A DNA stretch of 64,000 nucleotides from Sphingorhabdus sp. EL138. GTDB taxonomy: Bacteria; Pseudomonadota; Alphaproteobacteria; Sphingomonadales; Sphingomonadaceae. The notes under the pieces were generated by a model, which was not told the DNA's origin, searched no databases, and saw only the letters and a program-made list of their open reading frames with translations. Positions 48,201 through 57,930 of this stretch are shown here, in pieces. The translations under genes were made by a program, and so were the position numbers. The stretch lies in contig NZ_CAMCWY010000006.1 in assembly GCF_945882965.1 (NCBI RefSeq), forward strand, positions 52,936 to 116,935, read 5' to 3'. Numbering within the stretch: position 1 is the first letter of the stretch; each line of letters starts with the position of its first letter.

Positions 48201-49592
48201 ATGTCTGATTATGACCTCATCGTGCTCGGTTCCGGTCCAGGTGGCTATGTTGCCGCCATTCGCGCTGCGCAGCTTGGGTTGAAAGTTGCGATTGTTGAGC
48301 GCGAAAATCTCGGCGGCATCTGCCTTAACTGGGGTTGCATCCCGACCAAGGCTTTGCTGCGGTCGGCGGAGATTTATCATTATATGCAACATGCGGGCGA
48401 GTACGGCCTGACGGCGGCGAATATCAGCGCGGATATCGACGCGGTGGTCAAGCGGTCGCGTGGTATCGCCAAGCAATTGAATCAGGGCGTCACGCATCTG
48501 ATGAAGAAGAACAAGGTTACCGTCCATATGGGTGATGGTAAGCTGATCGCCGCGAACACATTGACTGTCACCAAGGATGGCAAGACCGAAGAGCTTACCG
48601 CGAAGAACATCATCGTTGCCACCGGCGCACGGGCGCGGGATTTGCCACTCGCGCCCGCCGATGGAAAGCGCATCTGGACCTATCGCCACGCAATGGTCCC
48701 GCCCGAAATGCCGAAGAAGCTGCTCGTGATTGGGTCCGGTGCGATTGGCATCGAGTTTGCGAGTTTCTACAATGATATGGGCGCAGAGGTGACGGTCGTT
48801 GAGATGCTGGATCGCATCGTGCCGGTCGAGGACGCCGATGTCTCGGCCTTTTTGGAAAAGGCGCTGACCAAGCAAGGCATGACGATCATGACCGGGGCAG
48901 GGGTCGAAAGCCTGAAAGCGACCGCGACGGGGGTGTCGGCATCGATCAAGGGCAAGGATGGCACAATCGTGGCGTCCGAGTTCTCGCATTGCATCGTTGC
49001 CATCGGTATAGTCCCGAATACCGAAAATATCGGGTTGGAAGCGCTTGGCGTCGAAATGGATCGTGGGTTCCTGAAAACCGATTCCAGCTGCCGCACCAAC
49101 GTGCCCGGCCTGTGGGGGATTGGCGACATCACCGTCCCGCCTTGGTTGGCGCATAAGGCAAGCCATGAAGGCGTGATCGCCGCAGAAACCATCGCAGGCG
49201 GCCATCCGCACGCGATGAACCCGCTGAACATCCCCGGCTGCACCTATTGCCATCCGCAAGTCGCAAGTGTCGGCCTGACTGAGGCCAAGGCGAAAGAGGC
49301 GGGCTATGACGTCAAGGTTGGCAATTTCCCGTTCTTGGGCAATGGCAAGGCCATTGCGTTGGGGGCGGCAGAAGGCTTCGTCAAAACCGTGTTTGACGCC
49401 AAAACCGGCGAATTGCTTGGCGCGCATATGGTTGGCGCGGAGGTCACCGAACTGATCCAAGGCTACACCATCGGCAAAACCGCCGAATTGGTCGAGGCCG
49501 ATTTCATGCAGACCGTATTCCCGCATCCGACCTTAAGCGAGATGATGCACGAAAGCGTGCTCGGCGCATATGGCAAGATGATCCATATGTGA
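48201..49592 (+). CDS. lpd: Dihydrolipoyl dehydrogenase (E3)
   Basis: A 463-residue FAD/NAD oxidoreductase that reoxidises the lipoamide of E2 subunits. The FAD motif is VLGSGPGGYVAAIRAAQLG. The redox cysteines are Cys41/Cys46 in GGICLNWGCIPTKALL. The NAD motif is VIGSGAIGIEFASFYNDMG and the C-terminal base is in FPHPTLSEMMHES. It directly follows pdhC on the same strand and is probably the pyruvate dehydrogenase E3. Confidence 0.95.
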   Translation: MSDYDLIVLGSGPGGYVAAIRAAQLGLKVAIVERENLGGICLNWGCIPTKALLRSAEIYHYMQHAGEYGLTAANISADIDAVVKRSRGIAKQLNQGVTHLMKKNKVTVHMGDGKLIAANTLTVTKDGKTEELTAKNIIVATGARARDLPLAPADGKRIWTYRHAMVPPEMPKKLLVIGSGAIGIEFASFYNDMGAEVTVVEMLDRIVPVEDADVSAFLEKALTKQGMTIMTGAGVESLKATATGVSASIKGKDGTIVASEFSHCIVAIGIVPNTENIGLEALGVEMDRGFLKTDSSCRTNVPGLWGIGDITVPPWLAHKASHEGVIAAETIAGGHPHAMNPLNIPGCTYCHPQVASVGLTEAKAKEAGYDVKVGNFPFLGNGKAIALGAAEGFVKTVFDAKTGELLGAHMVGAEVTELIQGYTIGKTAELVEADFMQTVFPHPTLSEMMHESVLGAYGKMIHM

Positions 49593-49625
49593 ATGAGGCG
49601 GTTGGGACCAATACACCAATACAAC

Positions 49626-49715
49626 CGTCACTCTGAACTTGGTTCAGGGTCTATTGTGCCTTTCTAACGTCGGCTTGAGTCGCAATATGGATCCTGAAAC
49701 ATGCTCAGTATGACG
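49626..49715. repeat. Intergenic inverted repeat, decayed copy of the 33164 family
   Basis: The arms 49626-49654 and 49687-49715 match those at 33164-33254 in sequence and spacing, with more mismatches between them. The interiors are alike too (GTCGGCTTGAG here, GTCGGTTTGAG there). It lies between lpd and the amidohydrolase gene. Confidence 0.75.
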
Positions 49716-49807
49716 TTCATTATATAAGGAAGACGTCGTTTTCGCTGTCCTACACAGCCATTCTTTGCCATCCTTTCCGGCAACTAGAATATGTAGGAAA
49801 AACGGAT

Positions 49808-51112
49808 ATGGTTTATAGTGTGAACTTGCTGAAGAATCTGGGGGTCTTGGCGTTTTCTGGCGTCTTTATTTTGTCCTCGACTGCACAGGCGCAGACCACG
49901 GTCATTACCGCAGACAAGATGGTTGACGTTCTGACTGGCAAGACCGTTGATTTCCCCGCCGTTTTCGTTGGCGCGGATGGTCGCATCACCAGCATCGCCG
50001 ATGCCCGCACCGTAAAATGGGGTAGCGACGTTACGCATATCAATATGTCTGGCAAAACCATCCTGCCCGGTCTGATTGACATGCATGTGCATTTGGATGG
50101 TCCTGCGGACATTGGCGGCTATCGCGGCCTCGAATTCACCGACAGCTTCTGGGGCATGACGGCGGTGGGCGCAGCGCAGGCTATGCTCAACGCTGGCTTT
50201 ACAACCGTGCGCAATGTCGGTTCAGACAACCGAAATGACATTGGGCTGAAACAAGCCATAGAAAACGGATATGCAACTGGACCACGCATTGTCCCTGCTG
50301 GCTATGCTTTGGGGGCAACTGGCGGTCATTGTGACTCGACCTTCCTGCCGCCAAGCCTTGAAGGGGCTTCGAAGGAAGAGGGCATTGCCGATAGCGAAGA
50401 TGAATTGCGTTATCAGGTGCGTCGCCAGCGGAAATATGGCGCGGAAGTCATAAAGGTGTGCGCCACAGGCGGGGTGTTTTCGCGCAATACCGAACCTGGC
50501 CAGCAGCAGCTTTCCGAAGGTGAATTGCGCGTAATAGCAGAAGAAGCGCATCAATGGGGCCTGCGCGTTGCCGCACATGCCCATGGCGGCGACGGCATTA
50601 AGGCCGCTATCAAGGCTGGCATCGACACGATTGAACATGCAAGTCTTATCGATGATGAAGGCATAAAGCTTGCCGCCGCGCGCGTGCGTCCTGTGTGGTT
50701 CTCGATGGATATCTTCAACACCGACTATACCCAGGCCGAAGGCGCGAAAAATGGCGTATTGGAGGACAATTTGCGCAAAGACCGGGAGGTTGCGCAGATT
50801 CAGCGCGACAATTTCCGCAAAGCGCACAAAGCTGGCGTTAAGATGGTCTTTGCCTCCGACGCGGGTGTGATGCCACACGGGCTTGTCGGCGGACAGTTCA
50901 AGGTCATGGTGGAATATGGCATGACACCGATTGAGGCCATTCAGGCGGCAACCCACAACGGTGCCCAAGCGCTTGGCCGTGAAAAGGATGTTGGCGCTAT
51001 CGCCGTTGGTCGCTTTGCCGATATCATCGCCGTCGATGGCGATCCTTTGGCCAATGTGCGGGAGCTGGAGTCCGTCGACGCCGTTGTGAAGGGCGGTAAA
51101 ATCGTGCGGTAA
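49808..51112 (+). CDS. Secreted metal-dependent amidohydrolase
   Basis: A 434-residue amidohydrolase-superfamily enzyme with an N-terminal signal peptide (cleavage likely after STAQA, about residue 29). Metal ligands appear as DMHVHLDGP, the bridging-lysine segment AEVIKVCATGG, HAHGGDG, TIEHASLID and FASDAGVMPHG. The sequence is of the imidazolonepropionase/Xaa-Pro dipeptidase-like group, whose characterised members cleave dipeptides ending in proline, arginine or lysine. The exact substrate is not readable. GGAAAAACGG precedes the ATG. Confidence 0.87.
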   Translation: MVYSVNLLKNLGVLAFSGVFILSSTAQAQTTVITADKMVDVLTGKTVDFPAVFVGADGRITSIADARTVKWGSDVTHINMSGKTILPGLIDMHVHLDGPADIGGYRGLEFTDSFWGMTAVGAAQAMLNAGFTTVRNVGSDNRNDIGLKQAIENGYATGPRIVPAGYALGATGGHCDSTFLPPSLEGASKEEGIADSEDELRYQVRRQRKYGAEVIKVCATGGVFSRNTEPGQQQLSEGELRVIAEEAHQWGLRVAAHAHGGDGIKAAIKAGIDTIEHASLIDDEGIKLAAARVRPVWFSMDIFNTDYTQAEGAKNGVLEDNLRKDREVAQIQRDNFRKAHKAGVKMVFASDAGVMPHGLVGGQFKVMVEYGMTPIEAIQAATHNGAQALGREKDVGAIAVGRFADIIAVDGDPLANVRELESVDAVVKGGKIVR

Positions 51113-51224
51113 AAACGCATAGATCAAACTGTCATAGCGCATTGATTGCGCAGTAATGGTTGTGTAACCTATCAAATCAGCGGTCGCTGGACCGTATGGG
51201 AATGAACATCAGGGATTTTGGAAC

Positions 51225-51569
51225 ATGATCACTATCATCGCAACCGCACTGCTCAGCATGGCCGCCATGAAGGGCGACGCCATGGACAACGCGCGTAAGG
51301 CATTCAACAACTGCATGATTGAAGTCCACAATGTTGCAGTCACAGAGAAATCCGCCCCAAGCGCGTTCATCAGAACAACCGATACGGCATGCCCGACAGA
51401 ACGCGCAGCCTATAAGGACATATTGGTGAAGTCCGAGCGGTCTTATGGTTCAAGCCTAGCCGAAGCAGAGAAGTTTGCTGCCGAAGAGATCCAGATGCTG
51501 GTCGACTCGGTGGTGACGAGCTTTAATGAAAATGTCGAGGGTGGCGCGAAATTAACGCCGGAGAAGTAA
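51225..51569 (+). CDS. Small exported protein of unknown function
   Basis: A 114-residue protein with a short hydrophobic start (MITIIATALLSMAAM) that may be a signal peptide. It then has a mainly helical, charged body with two cysteines (NNCMIE and TACPTE) that could pair outside the cytoplasm. I do not recognise the family. It lies 112 bases after the amidohydrolase, in the same direction; a shared function is not shown. Confidence 0.6.
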   Translation: MITIIATALLSMAAMKGDAMDNARKAFNNCMIEVHNVAVTEKSAPSAFIRTTDTACPTERAAYKDILVKSERSYGSSLAEAEKFAAEEIQMLVDSVVTSFNENVEGGAKLTPEK

Positions 51570-51892
51570 GGGCTTCAACATGCAATGTCGGTGACTTACG
51601 AGTCGCTGGACATGGACCTAACTCGAACAAAATTCAGATGATGAAGTTATCAAACTGAATCTATTGTATTTTTGTAGATTTCACCGTCTATCTGGCGACC
51701 TCAGATCGATACACGCTGCCCCGGATGTGGATCAAGCAGGCGGGTTTGAACGCCCAATGTTCTATCGCCATGCCGCTGTTGAACCTAATGTCACGGCCTT
51801 CAACAACAGTTTTTCGGATTTACGGCGCAGACATGGTCGGTAAAGAGCGTTTACAGATTTGACATTTTTGTACCTCAGGGGAAGCGGGCATC
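51570..51892. other. 323-bp gap before the acyl-CoA operon
   Basis: No convincing gene, tRNA or strong hairpin was seen. A frame open for about 75 codons (roughly 51618-51843, containing FERPMFYRHAAVEPNV) lacks a good start and a ribosome site and may be a gene remnant. A TTGACA at 51858 lies too close to the next ATG to be a usual -35. The operon promoter should be in this gap. Confidence 0.4.
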
Positions 51893-53047
51893 ATGGATAA
51901 CGATATTTTCGAACAGTTTATCGCGCAGCTTCAGCGCTATGTTCGTGAACGGTTAATTCCCGCGGAAAAGGAAATCCTCGAAACAGACATTATTCCGAAC
52001 TCGATCCTGACCGAGATGCGCGACATGGGCCTGTTTGGTCTGACGATGCCCGAAGAATATGGCGGCGCAGGAATGTGTATTCAGCAGTATATCCGAACGA
52101 TGCGTGAATTAAGCTATGCCATGCCATGCTATCGGTCGATCGCGTCCATCAATGTCGGGATGGTGTGTTCAGCATTCAAAAATGGCGGGACGGACGCACA
52201 GAAATCAGAATGGTTGCCGCGATTGGCCGCGGGTGAAATCGCCTCTTTTGGTCTGACTGAGCCTGGATCCGGTTCGGATTCTGCCGCTATGCAGACCTTC
52301 GCCGTGCAATCGGGTAATGGCTGGGTATTAAACGGGACCAAGCGGTATATCACCAATGCGCCATTTGCTAAAGTCGCGCTGATTATGGCGCGAACGAGTA
52401 AGGAAGCCTTACCCAAAAATGCACATGTTTCGGCCTTTATCTTACCGATGAACACGCCTGGCATAACCGTGGGTAGGTCCGATAAGAAAATGGGGCAGGC
52501 CGGAAGCCATATTGCCGATATTGTCATGGAAGATGTAAAATTGCCTGCCGATGCCATTTTGGGCGGCGAAGAGGGCAAGGGCTTTGCCTTTGCTATGCAA
52601 AGTTTAGACAATGGTCGGCTTTCGGTGGGATCCGCAGCTACGGGCTACGCCCGCCGCGCACTGGACAGCGCATTGCGTTATGCCAATGAACGTAAAGCGT
52701 TTGGCGAGCCAATCGCCAATTTTCAACTGATCCAGCAAATGTTGGCGGACAGCGACATCGAAATCTATGCTGCGGAATGTATGCTCGACGACGCTGCCCG
52801 CCGCGCTGATGCAGGTGAGAATGTGCTGCGTAAGGCTGCTGCGGCAAAGGTGTTTGCTACCGAAATGTGTGGGCGCGTTGTTGACCGCGTGGTTCAAATT
52901 TACGGTGGCGCTGGCTATCTCGCGGAATATGATGCGGAACGTTTCTACCGTGACGCCCGCATTTACCGGATTTATGAAGGCACAACGCAAATTTTGCAGC
53001 TTCAAATTGCCAAACATATGCTGCGTGAATGGGCTGCCCAATCCTGA
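51893..53047 (+). CDS. Acyl-CoA dehydrogenase (first of four)
   Basis: A 384-residue flavoprotein that introduces an alpha-beta double bond into an acyl-CoA and reduces ETF. It has FGLTEPGSGSDSAAMQT, WVLNGTKRYITNA, RKAFGEPI, QIYGGAGYLAEYD and the catalytic glutamate in the usual place, IYEGTTQILQ. It is the first gene of the eight-gene operon and lies 17 bases before the CoA-transferase gene. The acyl group cannot be fixed from sequence; a short or branched chain is likely from the neighbours. Confidence 0.9.
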   Translation: MDNDIFEQFIAQLQRYVRERLIPAEKEILETDIIPNSILTEMRDMGLFGLTMPEEYGGAGMCIQQYIRTMRELSYAMPCYRSIASINVGMVCSAFKNGGTDAQKSEWLPRLAAGEIASFGLTEPGSGSDSAAMQTFAVQSGNGWVLNGTKRYITNAPFAKVALIMARTSKEALPKNAHVSAFILPMNTPGITVGRSDKKMGQAGSHIADIVMEDVKLPADAILGGEEGKGFAFAMQSLDNGRLSVGSAATGYARRALDSALRYANERKAFGEPIANFQLIQQMLADSDIEIYAAECMLDDAARRADAGENVLRKAAAAKVFATEMCGRVVDRVVQIYGGAGYLAEYDAERFYRDARIYRIYEGTTQILQLQIAKHMLREWAAQS

Positions 53048-53064
53048 TGTCGGAAGCCTGATGC

Positions 53065-54267
53065 ATGTATGATTTGTTGGACGGTTTGAAGATTATCGAG
53101 GCGTCGTCCTTTGTGGCGTCGCCGACGGCGGGGCTATATTGTGCGCAGTTCGGCGCAGAGGTTATCCGTGTCGATCAGGTTGGTGGCGGCCCGGATTATC
53201 ATCGCTGGCCAGTGACTGAGGCGAATGACTCATTGTATTGGGAAAATCTAAACCGCGCCAAAAAGTCGGTAGCACTTGATTTATCTAGCCCACAAGGGCG
53301 AGAAATACTGCAAGAATTGGTGCGCGCTACGGGCCAATTTATTACTAATTTCCCCGCAGAGGGCTTTCTGTCGCACGCAAAACTGGCGGAAGGTCGCGCT
53401 GATCTTGTAACCGTGCGGGTCATGGGCTGGGCCGACGGTGCACCAGCCCTTGATTATACCGTTAATAATGCCGTTGGTTATCCCATGATGACTGGGCCTG
53501 GTCCCGAACCCGTCAACCATGTTCTGCCGGCTTGGGATGTCATCAGCGGCGCCTATGCTGCATTTGCCATGCTGGCTGCCATTCGCAGGCGCGAACAAAC
53601 CGGGGAGGGCAGTGAGGTCCGCGTTCCCCTGTCGGACGTCGCCATCGGCACAGTAGCCAATCTGGGCGGTATAGCCGAAGTGCTGCATAACAAGGCCAAT
53701 CGTCCTCGGCTTGGCAACGCGGTCTATGGTTTGTTTGGGCGTGATTTTGTCACGAAAGACAATATACGCACGATGATTGTCGTTGTCACACACCGCCAAT
53801 GGGCAAATCTAATCGGTGCGCTTGGTTTGGCAACTCAAGTGGAAGCGATAGAGGCAGAGCGCGGCGTTAGCTTCGCCAAAGACGATGGACTTCGCTTTGA
53901 ACATCGAGATACGCTTTATCCGTTGTTTGAAAGGGCGATTGGTTCGCTCGATCACGCGGTAATGGCTTCAACGCTTGATGCGGCAGGAATTGTCCATTCG
54001 GCCTATCGTACCATGTTGGATGCTGCGCATGATCCACGCTTGGTCGGGAACAATCCCATGTTTTCCGACTTTGACGCGAACCCATCGGGTTTCAATTATC
54101 CTGCCGCTGGTGCCTTTGGCAGTATTCCCCAATTGCAGCGTGGTGACGCAAAGGCAGCGCCGCGCAATGGGCAGCATAGCGAGGAAATATTGAGCTCGTC
54201 GCTCGGCCTATCCTCAGGCGAAATCGCCCGTCTCATCGACTCTGGAATATTAGGAATTGCCAAATGA
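53065..54267 (+). CDS. mct: Class III CoA-transferase, likely mesaconyl-CoA C1-C4 CoA transferase
   Basis: A 400-residue CaiB/BaiF-family protein. From memory of the family, several segments match mesaconyl-CoA C1-C4 CoA transferase (2-methylfumaryl-CoA isomerase) of the 3-hydroxypropionate bicycle: RVDQVGGGPDYHRWPVT, FITNFPAEGFLSHAKL, DYTVNNAVGYPMMTGP, NHVLPAWDVISGAY and GNAVYGLFGRDF. That enzyme moves CoA within one molecule, from C1 to C4 of mesaconate. The neighbours (a methylsuccinyl-CoA dehydrogenase and an HTD2-type hydratase) fit this exactly. Another dicarboxylate substrate is possible. The stop overlaps the thiolase ATG. Confidence 0.75.
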   Translation: MYDLLDGLKIIEASSFVASPTAGLYCAQFGAEVIRVDQVGGGPDYHRWPVTEANDSLYWENLNRAKKSVALDLSSPQGREILQELVRATGQFITNFPAEGFLSHAKLAEGRADLVTVRVMGWADGAPALDYTVNNAVGYPMMTGPGPEPVNHVLPAWDVISGAYAAFAMLAAIRRREQTGEGSEVRVPLSDVAIGTVANLGGIAEVLHNKANRPRLGNAVYGLFGRDFVTKDNIRTMIVVVTHRQWANLIGALGLATQVEAIEAERGVSFAKDDGLRFEHRDTLYPLFERAIGSLDHAVMASTLDAAGIVHSAYRTMLDAAHDPRLVGNNPMFSDFDANPSGFNYPAAGAFGSIPQLQRGDAKAAPRNGQHSEEILSSSLGLSSGEIARLIDSGILGIAK

Positions 54268-55478
54268 ATACGCTTCGCCGTGCCGCTATCGTCGCCCCCA
54301 TCCGCACGCCCGTCGGTAAATTTGGCGGCGCGCTCTCGTCCTTAAATGCAGGCGATTTGGGCGGTATCATCCTCAAGGCACTGATTGAACTGACAAAAAT
54401 TGATCCGTTGCGCGTCGACGACGTTGTTTTTGCCCAAGGCTATGGCAATGGCGAAGCACCCTGCATTGGGCATTGGGCGTGGCTTGCGGCGGGTCTGCCC
54501 ATTGAGGTGCCTGGTTATCAAGTAGACCGTCGTTGTGGTTCCGGTCTGCAAGCCATCGTGAATGCCGCAATGATGGTTCAAACGGGGGTAAGCGACATTG
54601 TCGTAGCCGGTGGATGTGAAAGCATGTCCAATGTTGAACATTATACCACGGACGTTCGCAAAGGCGTTCGTGTGGGCAATCTGACGCTGCATGATCGCCT
54701 GACGCGTGGGCGGGTAATGAGCCAGCCAGTAGAGCGCTTTGGCGTAATAAGTGGTATGATAGAGACCGCTGAAAATTTGGCGAAAGACCATGATATCAGC
54801 CGCGAAGCTTGTGATGCGTATGCCGCACGGTCACACCAGCGCGCGGCGGCGGCATGGGCAAATGGCCTGTTTGACGATGAGTTGGTGCCAGTGCGCATCG
54901 CGCAAAGGAAAGGCGATCCAGTCATCTTTGATCATGATGAAGGCTATCGCGCCGATGCTACGCTCGAAACAATGGCTGCTTTACGGCCGCTGGAAGGTGG
55001 CGTGGTAACTGCGGGCAATGCGAGCCAGCAAAATGACGCTGCTGCTGCATGCCTTGTTGTGGCCGAGGACAAGTTGGAAGAACTCGGGCTTGAACCCATT
55101 GCCTATTTCCACAGCTGGGCTGCGGCTGGCTGTGAGCCGTCGCGTATGGGCTATGGTCCGGTTCCTGCGACGCAGCGTCTGTTTGCGCGCAACGGCCTGA
55201 GCTGGAGCGACATCGGCCTCATTGAATTGAATGAGGCGTTTGCGCCTCAAGTACTGGCCTGTCTAAAGGGATGGGGCTGGTCCGATGATGACAGCCGCCA
55301 TGACATGCTCAATGTCAACGGTTCGGGTATCTCGCTTGGCCATCCGATTGGTGCAACCGGTGGTCGTATATTGGCGAACCTCACCCGCGAAATGCATCGC
55401 AGGGACGTCCGTTTCGGGCTTGAAACGATGTGCATTGGCGGCGGTCAGGGGATTGCGGCGGTATTTGAACGCGCATGA
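54264..55478 (+). CDS. Thiolase (acetyl-CoA acetyltransferase family)
   Basis: A 404-residue thiolase. The nucleophilic cysteine is in QVDRRCGSGLQAI, with ELNEAFAPQVLA, the catalytic histidine in NGSGISLGHPIGATGGR, and the C-terminal cysteine in MCIGGGQGIA. It cleaves or forms 3-oxoacyl-CoA. It is joined by ATGA overlaps both to the CoA-transferase before it and to the long acyl-CoA dehydrogenase after it. A 3-oxoacyl-CoA must therefore arise somewhere in the operon's pathway. Confidence 0.92.
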   Translation: MNTLRRAAIVAPIRTPVGKFGGALSSLNAGDLGGIILKALIELTKIDPLRVDDVVFAQGYGNGEAPCIGHWAWLAAGLPIEVPGYQVDRRCGSGLQAIVNAAMMVQTGVSDIVVAGGCESMSNVEHYTTDVRKGVRVGNLTLHDRLTRGRVMSQPVERFGVISGMIETAENLAKDHDISREACDAYAARSHQRAAAAWANGLFDDELVPVRIAQRKGDPVIFDHDEGYRADATLETMAALRPLEGGVVTAGNASQQNDAAAACLVVAEDKLEELGLEPIAYFHSWAAAGCEPSRMGYGPVPATQRLFARNGLSWSDIGLIELNEAFAPQVLACLKGWGWSDDDSRHDMLNVNGSGISLGHPIGATGGRILANLTREMHRRDVRFGLETMCIGGGQGIAAVFERA

Positions 55479-57067
55479 ATTTTGCAGCCGCTCTAAAAGC
55501 TGCGGAGCGTTACCGCGATGCGGCAAAATCGGCACTCGTGGCGCGTCTGGCGCAGCGTCCTATTGATAGCGACCAACGCGTCGCACATGGTTTTGCTTGG
55601 GTTGCCACCAGCGTTGCCGGGTTGGAAGCCGTTAGCCGATGGCTCGATAGCAATGACGGCGGGACACTGCTTGACCAACATATAGCGTCGCTGATTTTTG
55701 CCGAAACATTGGGGCAACTGACTGGCGGTTTGCCGATGGGGCAGAATGAGATTTTCCGCCCTGTCGATCTTGGGATTAGCACTGCGGCGCAGTCACTTGC
55801 CCAAGACTGCACTTTCTGGCTCGACAGCGACCAAGCCAAAACGCGCGCTGCTGTGGCGCAGGCTTTGGCAGATGGCCAAATGCCAAGCGAGACGCTGCAC
55901 GACGCCGAATTGGATGCGATCCGCGACCAATATCGGCGATTTACGACAAGCAGGATAATGCCAAACGCCCACAAATGGCACCTTGCGAACGACCTAATCC
56001 CCGATGCAACCATCGCAGAAATGGCCGAGCTTGGTACTTTTGGGGTGTGTATTCCGACCGAATATGGTGGGTTGGGATTATCGAAGCTGGTGATGTGCGT
56101 GGTGACAGAGGAACTGTCGCGTGGTTGGATTGGTGCAGGCTCGCTTAGTACAAGGTCTGAAATTGCTGGCGAACTTATCGCGATGGGCGGCACACGCCCG
56201 CAAAAGGCCTATTGGCTCCCGAAGATCGCTAGCGGTGAAATATTGCCGACGGCGGTGTTTACAGAGCCTGATACCGGTTCCGACCTTGGCGCATTACAGA
56301 CACGGGCGCGGCGTGATAATGGAAATTGGATCATCGACGGGTCAAAGACTTGGATCACCCATGCAAGTCGCTCCGACCTTATGACCATGCTCGTGCGCAC
56401 GGCGCCCGATGTGAAGGGCTATGCAGGATTGTCCATGCTGCTGGTGCCAAAACCGCGCGGAACGCAGACGGCTGCATTCCCGGCTGAGGGCATGTCGGGT
56501 AGCGAAATTGAAGTGCTCGGTTACCGCGGCATGCGCGAATATGCGCTGCAATTTGACGGTATGATTGCCCCTGATGACGCCTTGTTGGGCGGCGAAGAAG
56601 GGCAGGGCTTTAAACAGTTGATGCGCACATTCGAAGGCGCGCGTATCCAGACAGCGGCGCGGGCCGTTGGTGTTGCGAAACGCGCTCTGGAGCTGGGTTT
56701 GGACTATGCCGCCAACCGCAAACAATTTGGTAAAGCTATCATCGGCTTCCCGCGCGTTGCCGACAAAATAGCGATGAGCGTGGCTGACTTTGTGATGACG
56801 CGTGAACTGACTTATGCGGCCGCACGCGCAAAAGATTCCGGCAAAAGATGCGATATTGAGGCCGGCATGGCGAAACTGCTGGCGGCGCGCGCGGCGTGGA
56901 GCAATGCAGATGCGTGCTTACAAATTCATGGCGGCAACGGCTATGCGCTCGAATATGAAATCAGCCGCGTTTTGTGCGATGCACGGATATTGAATATATT
57001 TGAAGGCGCCGCCGAAATTCAGGCGCAAGTGATCGCCAAGGGTCTGATGGAGGGGCGCAATTCATGA
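55475..57067 (+). CDS. mcd: Long acyl-CoA dehydrogenase, likely (2S)-methylsuccinyl-CoA dehydrogenase
   Basis: A 530-residue acyl-CoA dehydrogenase with about 145 residues before the usual N-terminal helical domain. This architecture and several segments match methylsuccinyl-CoA dehydrogenase of the ethylmalonyl-CoA pathway: DQRVAHGFAWVATSVAGLEA, LTGGLPMGQNEIFRPVDLG, MCVVTEELSRGWIGAGSL, RSEIAGELIAMGGTRPQKAY and TWITHASRSDLMTMLVRT. The catalytic glutamate is in NIFEGAAEIQAQVIAKGLM. It should oxidise (2S)-methylsuccinyl-CoA to mesaconyl-C1-CoA, passing electrons to ETF. The gene overlaps both neighbours by four bases. Confidence 0.82.
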   Translation: MNFAAALKAAERYRDAAKSALVARLAQRPIDSDQRVAHGFAWVATSVAGLEAVSRWLDSNDGGTLLDQHIASLIFAETLGQLTGGLPMGQNEIFRPVDLGISTAAQSLAQDCTFWLDSDQAKTRAAVAQALADGQMPSETLHDAELDAIRDQYRRFTTSRIMPNAHKWHLANDLIPDATIAEMAELGTFGVCIPTEYGGLGLSKLVMCVVTEELSRGWIGAGSLSTRSEIAGELIAMGGTRPQKAYWLPKIASGEILPTAVFTEPDTGSDLGALQTRARRDNGNWIIDGSKTWITHASRSDLMTMLVRTAPDVKGYAGLSMLLVPKPRGTQTAAFPAEGMSGSEIEVLGYRGMREYALQFDGMIAPDDALLGGEEGQGFKQLMRTFEGARIQTAARAVGVAKRALELGLDYAANRKQFGKAIIGFPRVADKIAMSVADFVMTRELTYAAARAKDSGKRCDIEAGMAKLLAARAAWSNADACLQIHGGNGYALEYEISRVLCDARILNIFEGAAEIQAQVIAKGLMEGRNS

Positions 57068-57930
57068 GTATTTGGGATGCGTGGATTGGGCGCGAGGAAA
57101 TGCGGACAGATCGCATCGAATATGGTCTAGTGGTGCGCTGGCTTGCCACCTTTGATCGTTCGGCTACCGGCATTGGCACGGTGCCGCAGGGGCTACATTG
57201 GTGTCTGTGCGTGCCAGAGACGGCGACGGCGCAACTGGGTCCAGACGGCCATCCTGCGCGTGATGACAGCCCAAAAAGCTTTCTTCCACCCGTGCCCTTG
57301 CCGCGCCGGATGTGGGCATCCAGCAAAGTGGATTTCTTGGCACCCTTGAATGTGGGTGAGGCTGTTACCCGCAGGTCGCGCATCCAATCCATCACCGAAA
57401 AATCAGGGGGTTCGGGCCAACTGCTATTTGTTGATGTGGCGCATGAAACTCTCGGCGAAAGCGGCATTGCGGTTCGCGAGGTGCAGAGCATCGTATATCG
57501 TGAAGCTGCTGCGCCAAACGCTGCTTTATCACCGCCTGAAAATGGCTTGGGAAGCTTCGATACAGAGGGTTGGGGCATCCACCGCATGCTCGTACCAAGC
57601 GAGCCGATGTTATTCCGTTTCTCAGCGCTGACCTTTAACAGTCACCGGATTCATTATGATCTGCCTTATGCCCAAGGGGAAGAGCGCTATCGCGGCCTTG
57701 TCGTTCATGGCCCGTTGACCGCGACATTATTACTAGATTTGGCGCGGCGGGAATATGGCGATAATGCGCTCGCACATTTTTCCTACCGGGGCCTTTCGCC
57801 AGCAATCTCGGGTGAGGCTTTGCATCTTGTGATGCGTGGATCGGGCAATGACATCGAAATGGCCGCTTTTGCTGCCGACGGACGGCAAGTGACCGCTGCA
57901 ACCGCTCAAAGGAAACAACAGAATGTCTGA
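57064..57930 (+). CDS. meh: HTD2-type double hot-dog hydratase, likely mesaconyl-C4-CoA hydratase
   Basis: A 288-residue protein of the FAS1-like dehydratase/HTD2 family. The N-terminal hot-dog half is degenerate. The C-terminal half has the hydratase-2 motif FSALTFNSHRIHYDLPYAQ and YRGLVVHGPLTATLLLD. Mesaconyl-C4-CoA hydratase of Chloroflexus belongs to this family and makes (S)-citramalyl-CoA. Beside mct- and mcd-like genes this is the most likely role. The family is broad, and other enoyl-CoA substrates are possible. It overlaps the next gene by eight bases. Confidence 0.75.
   Translation: MSIWDAWIGREEMRTDRIEYGLVVRWLATFDRSATGIGTVPQGLHWCLCVPETATAQLGPDGHPARDDSPKSFLPPVPLPRRMWASSKVDFLAPLNVGEAVTRRSRIQSITEKSGGSGQLLFVDVAHETLGESGIAVREVQSIVYREAAAPNAALSPPENGLGSFDTEGWGIHRMLVPSEPMLFRFSALTFNSHRIHYDLPYAQGEERYRGLVVHGPLTATLLLDLARREYGDNALAHFSYRGLSPAISGEALHLVMRGSGNDIEMAAFAADGRQVTAATAQRKQQNV

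Noticed and set aside
48132..49526. 464-codon minus-strand frame opposite lpd
   Set aside because: It runs almost exactly antisense to lpd, is rich in His/Arg/Asp as expected of a shadow frame, and matches no family.
51618..51843. Open frame of about 75 codons before the acyl-CoA operon
   Set aside because: It has no convincing start or ribosome site and no family match I can name; at most a remnant, so it is mentioned only in the gap entry.
51858..51863. TTGACA as the -35 of the acyl-CoA operon
   Set aside because: It lies only about 30 bases before the ATG and has no -10 hexamer at a workable distance.
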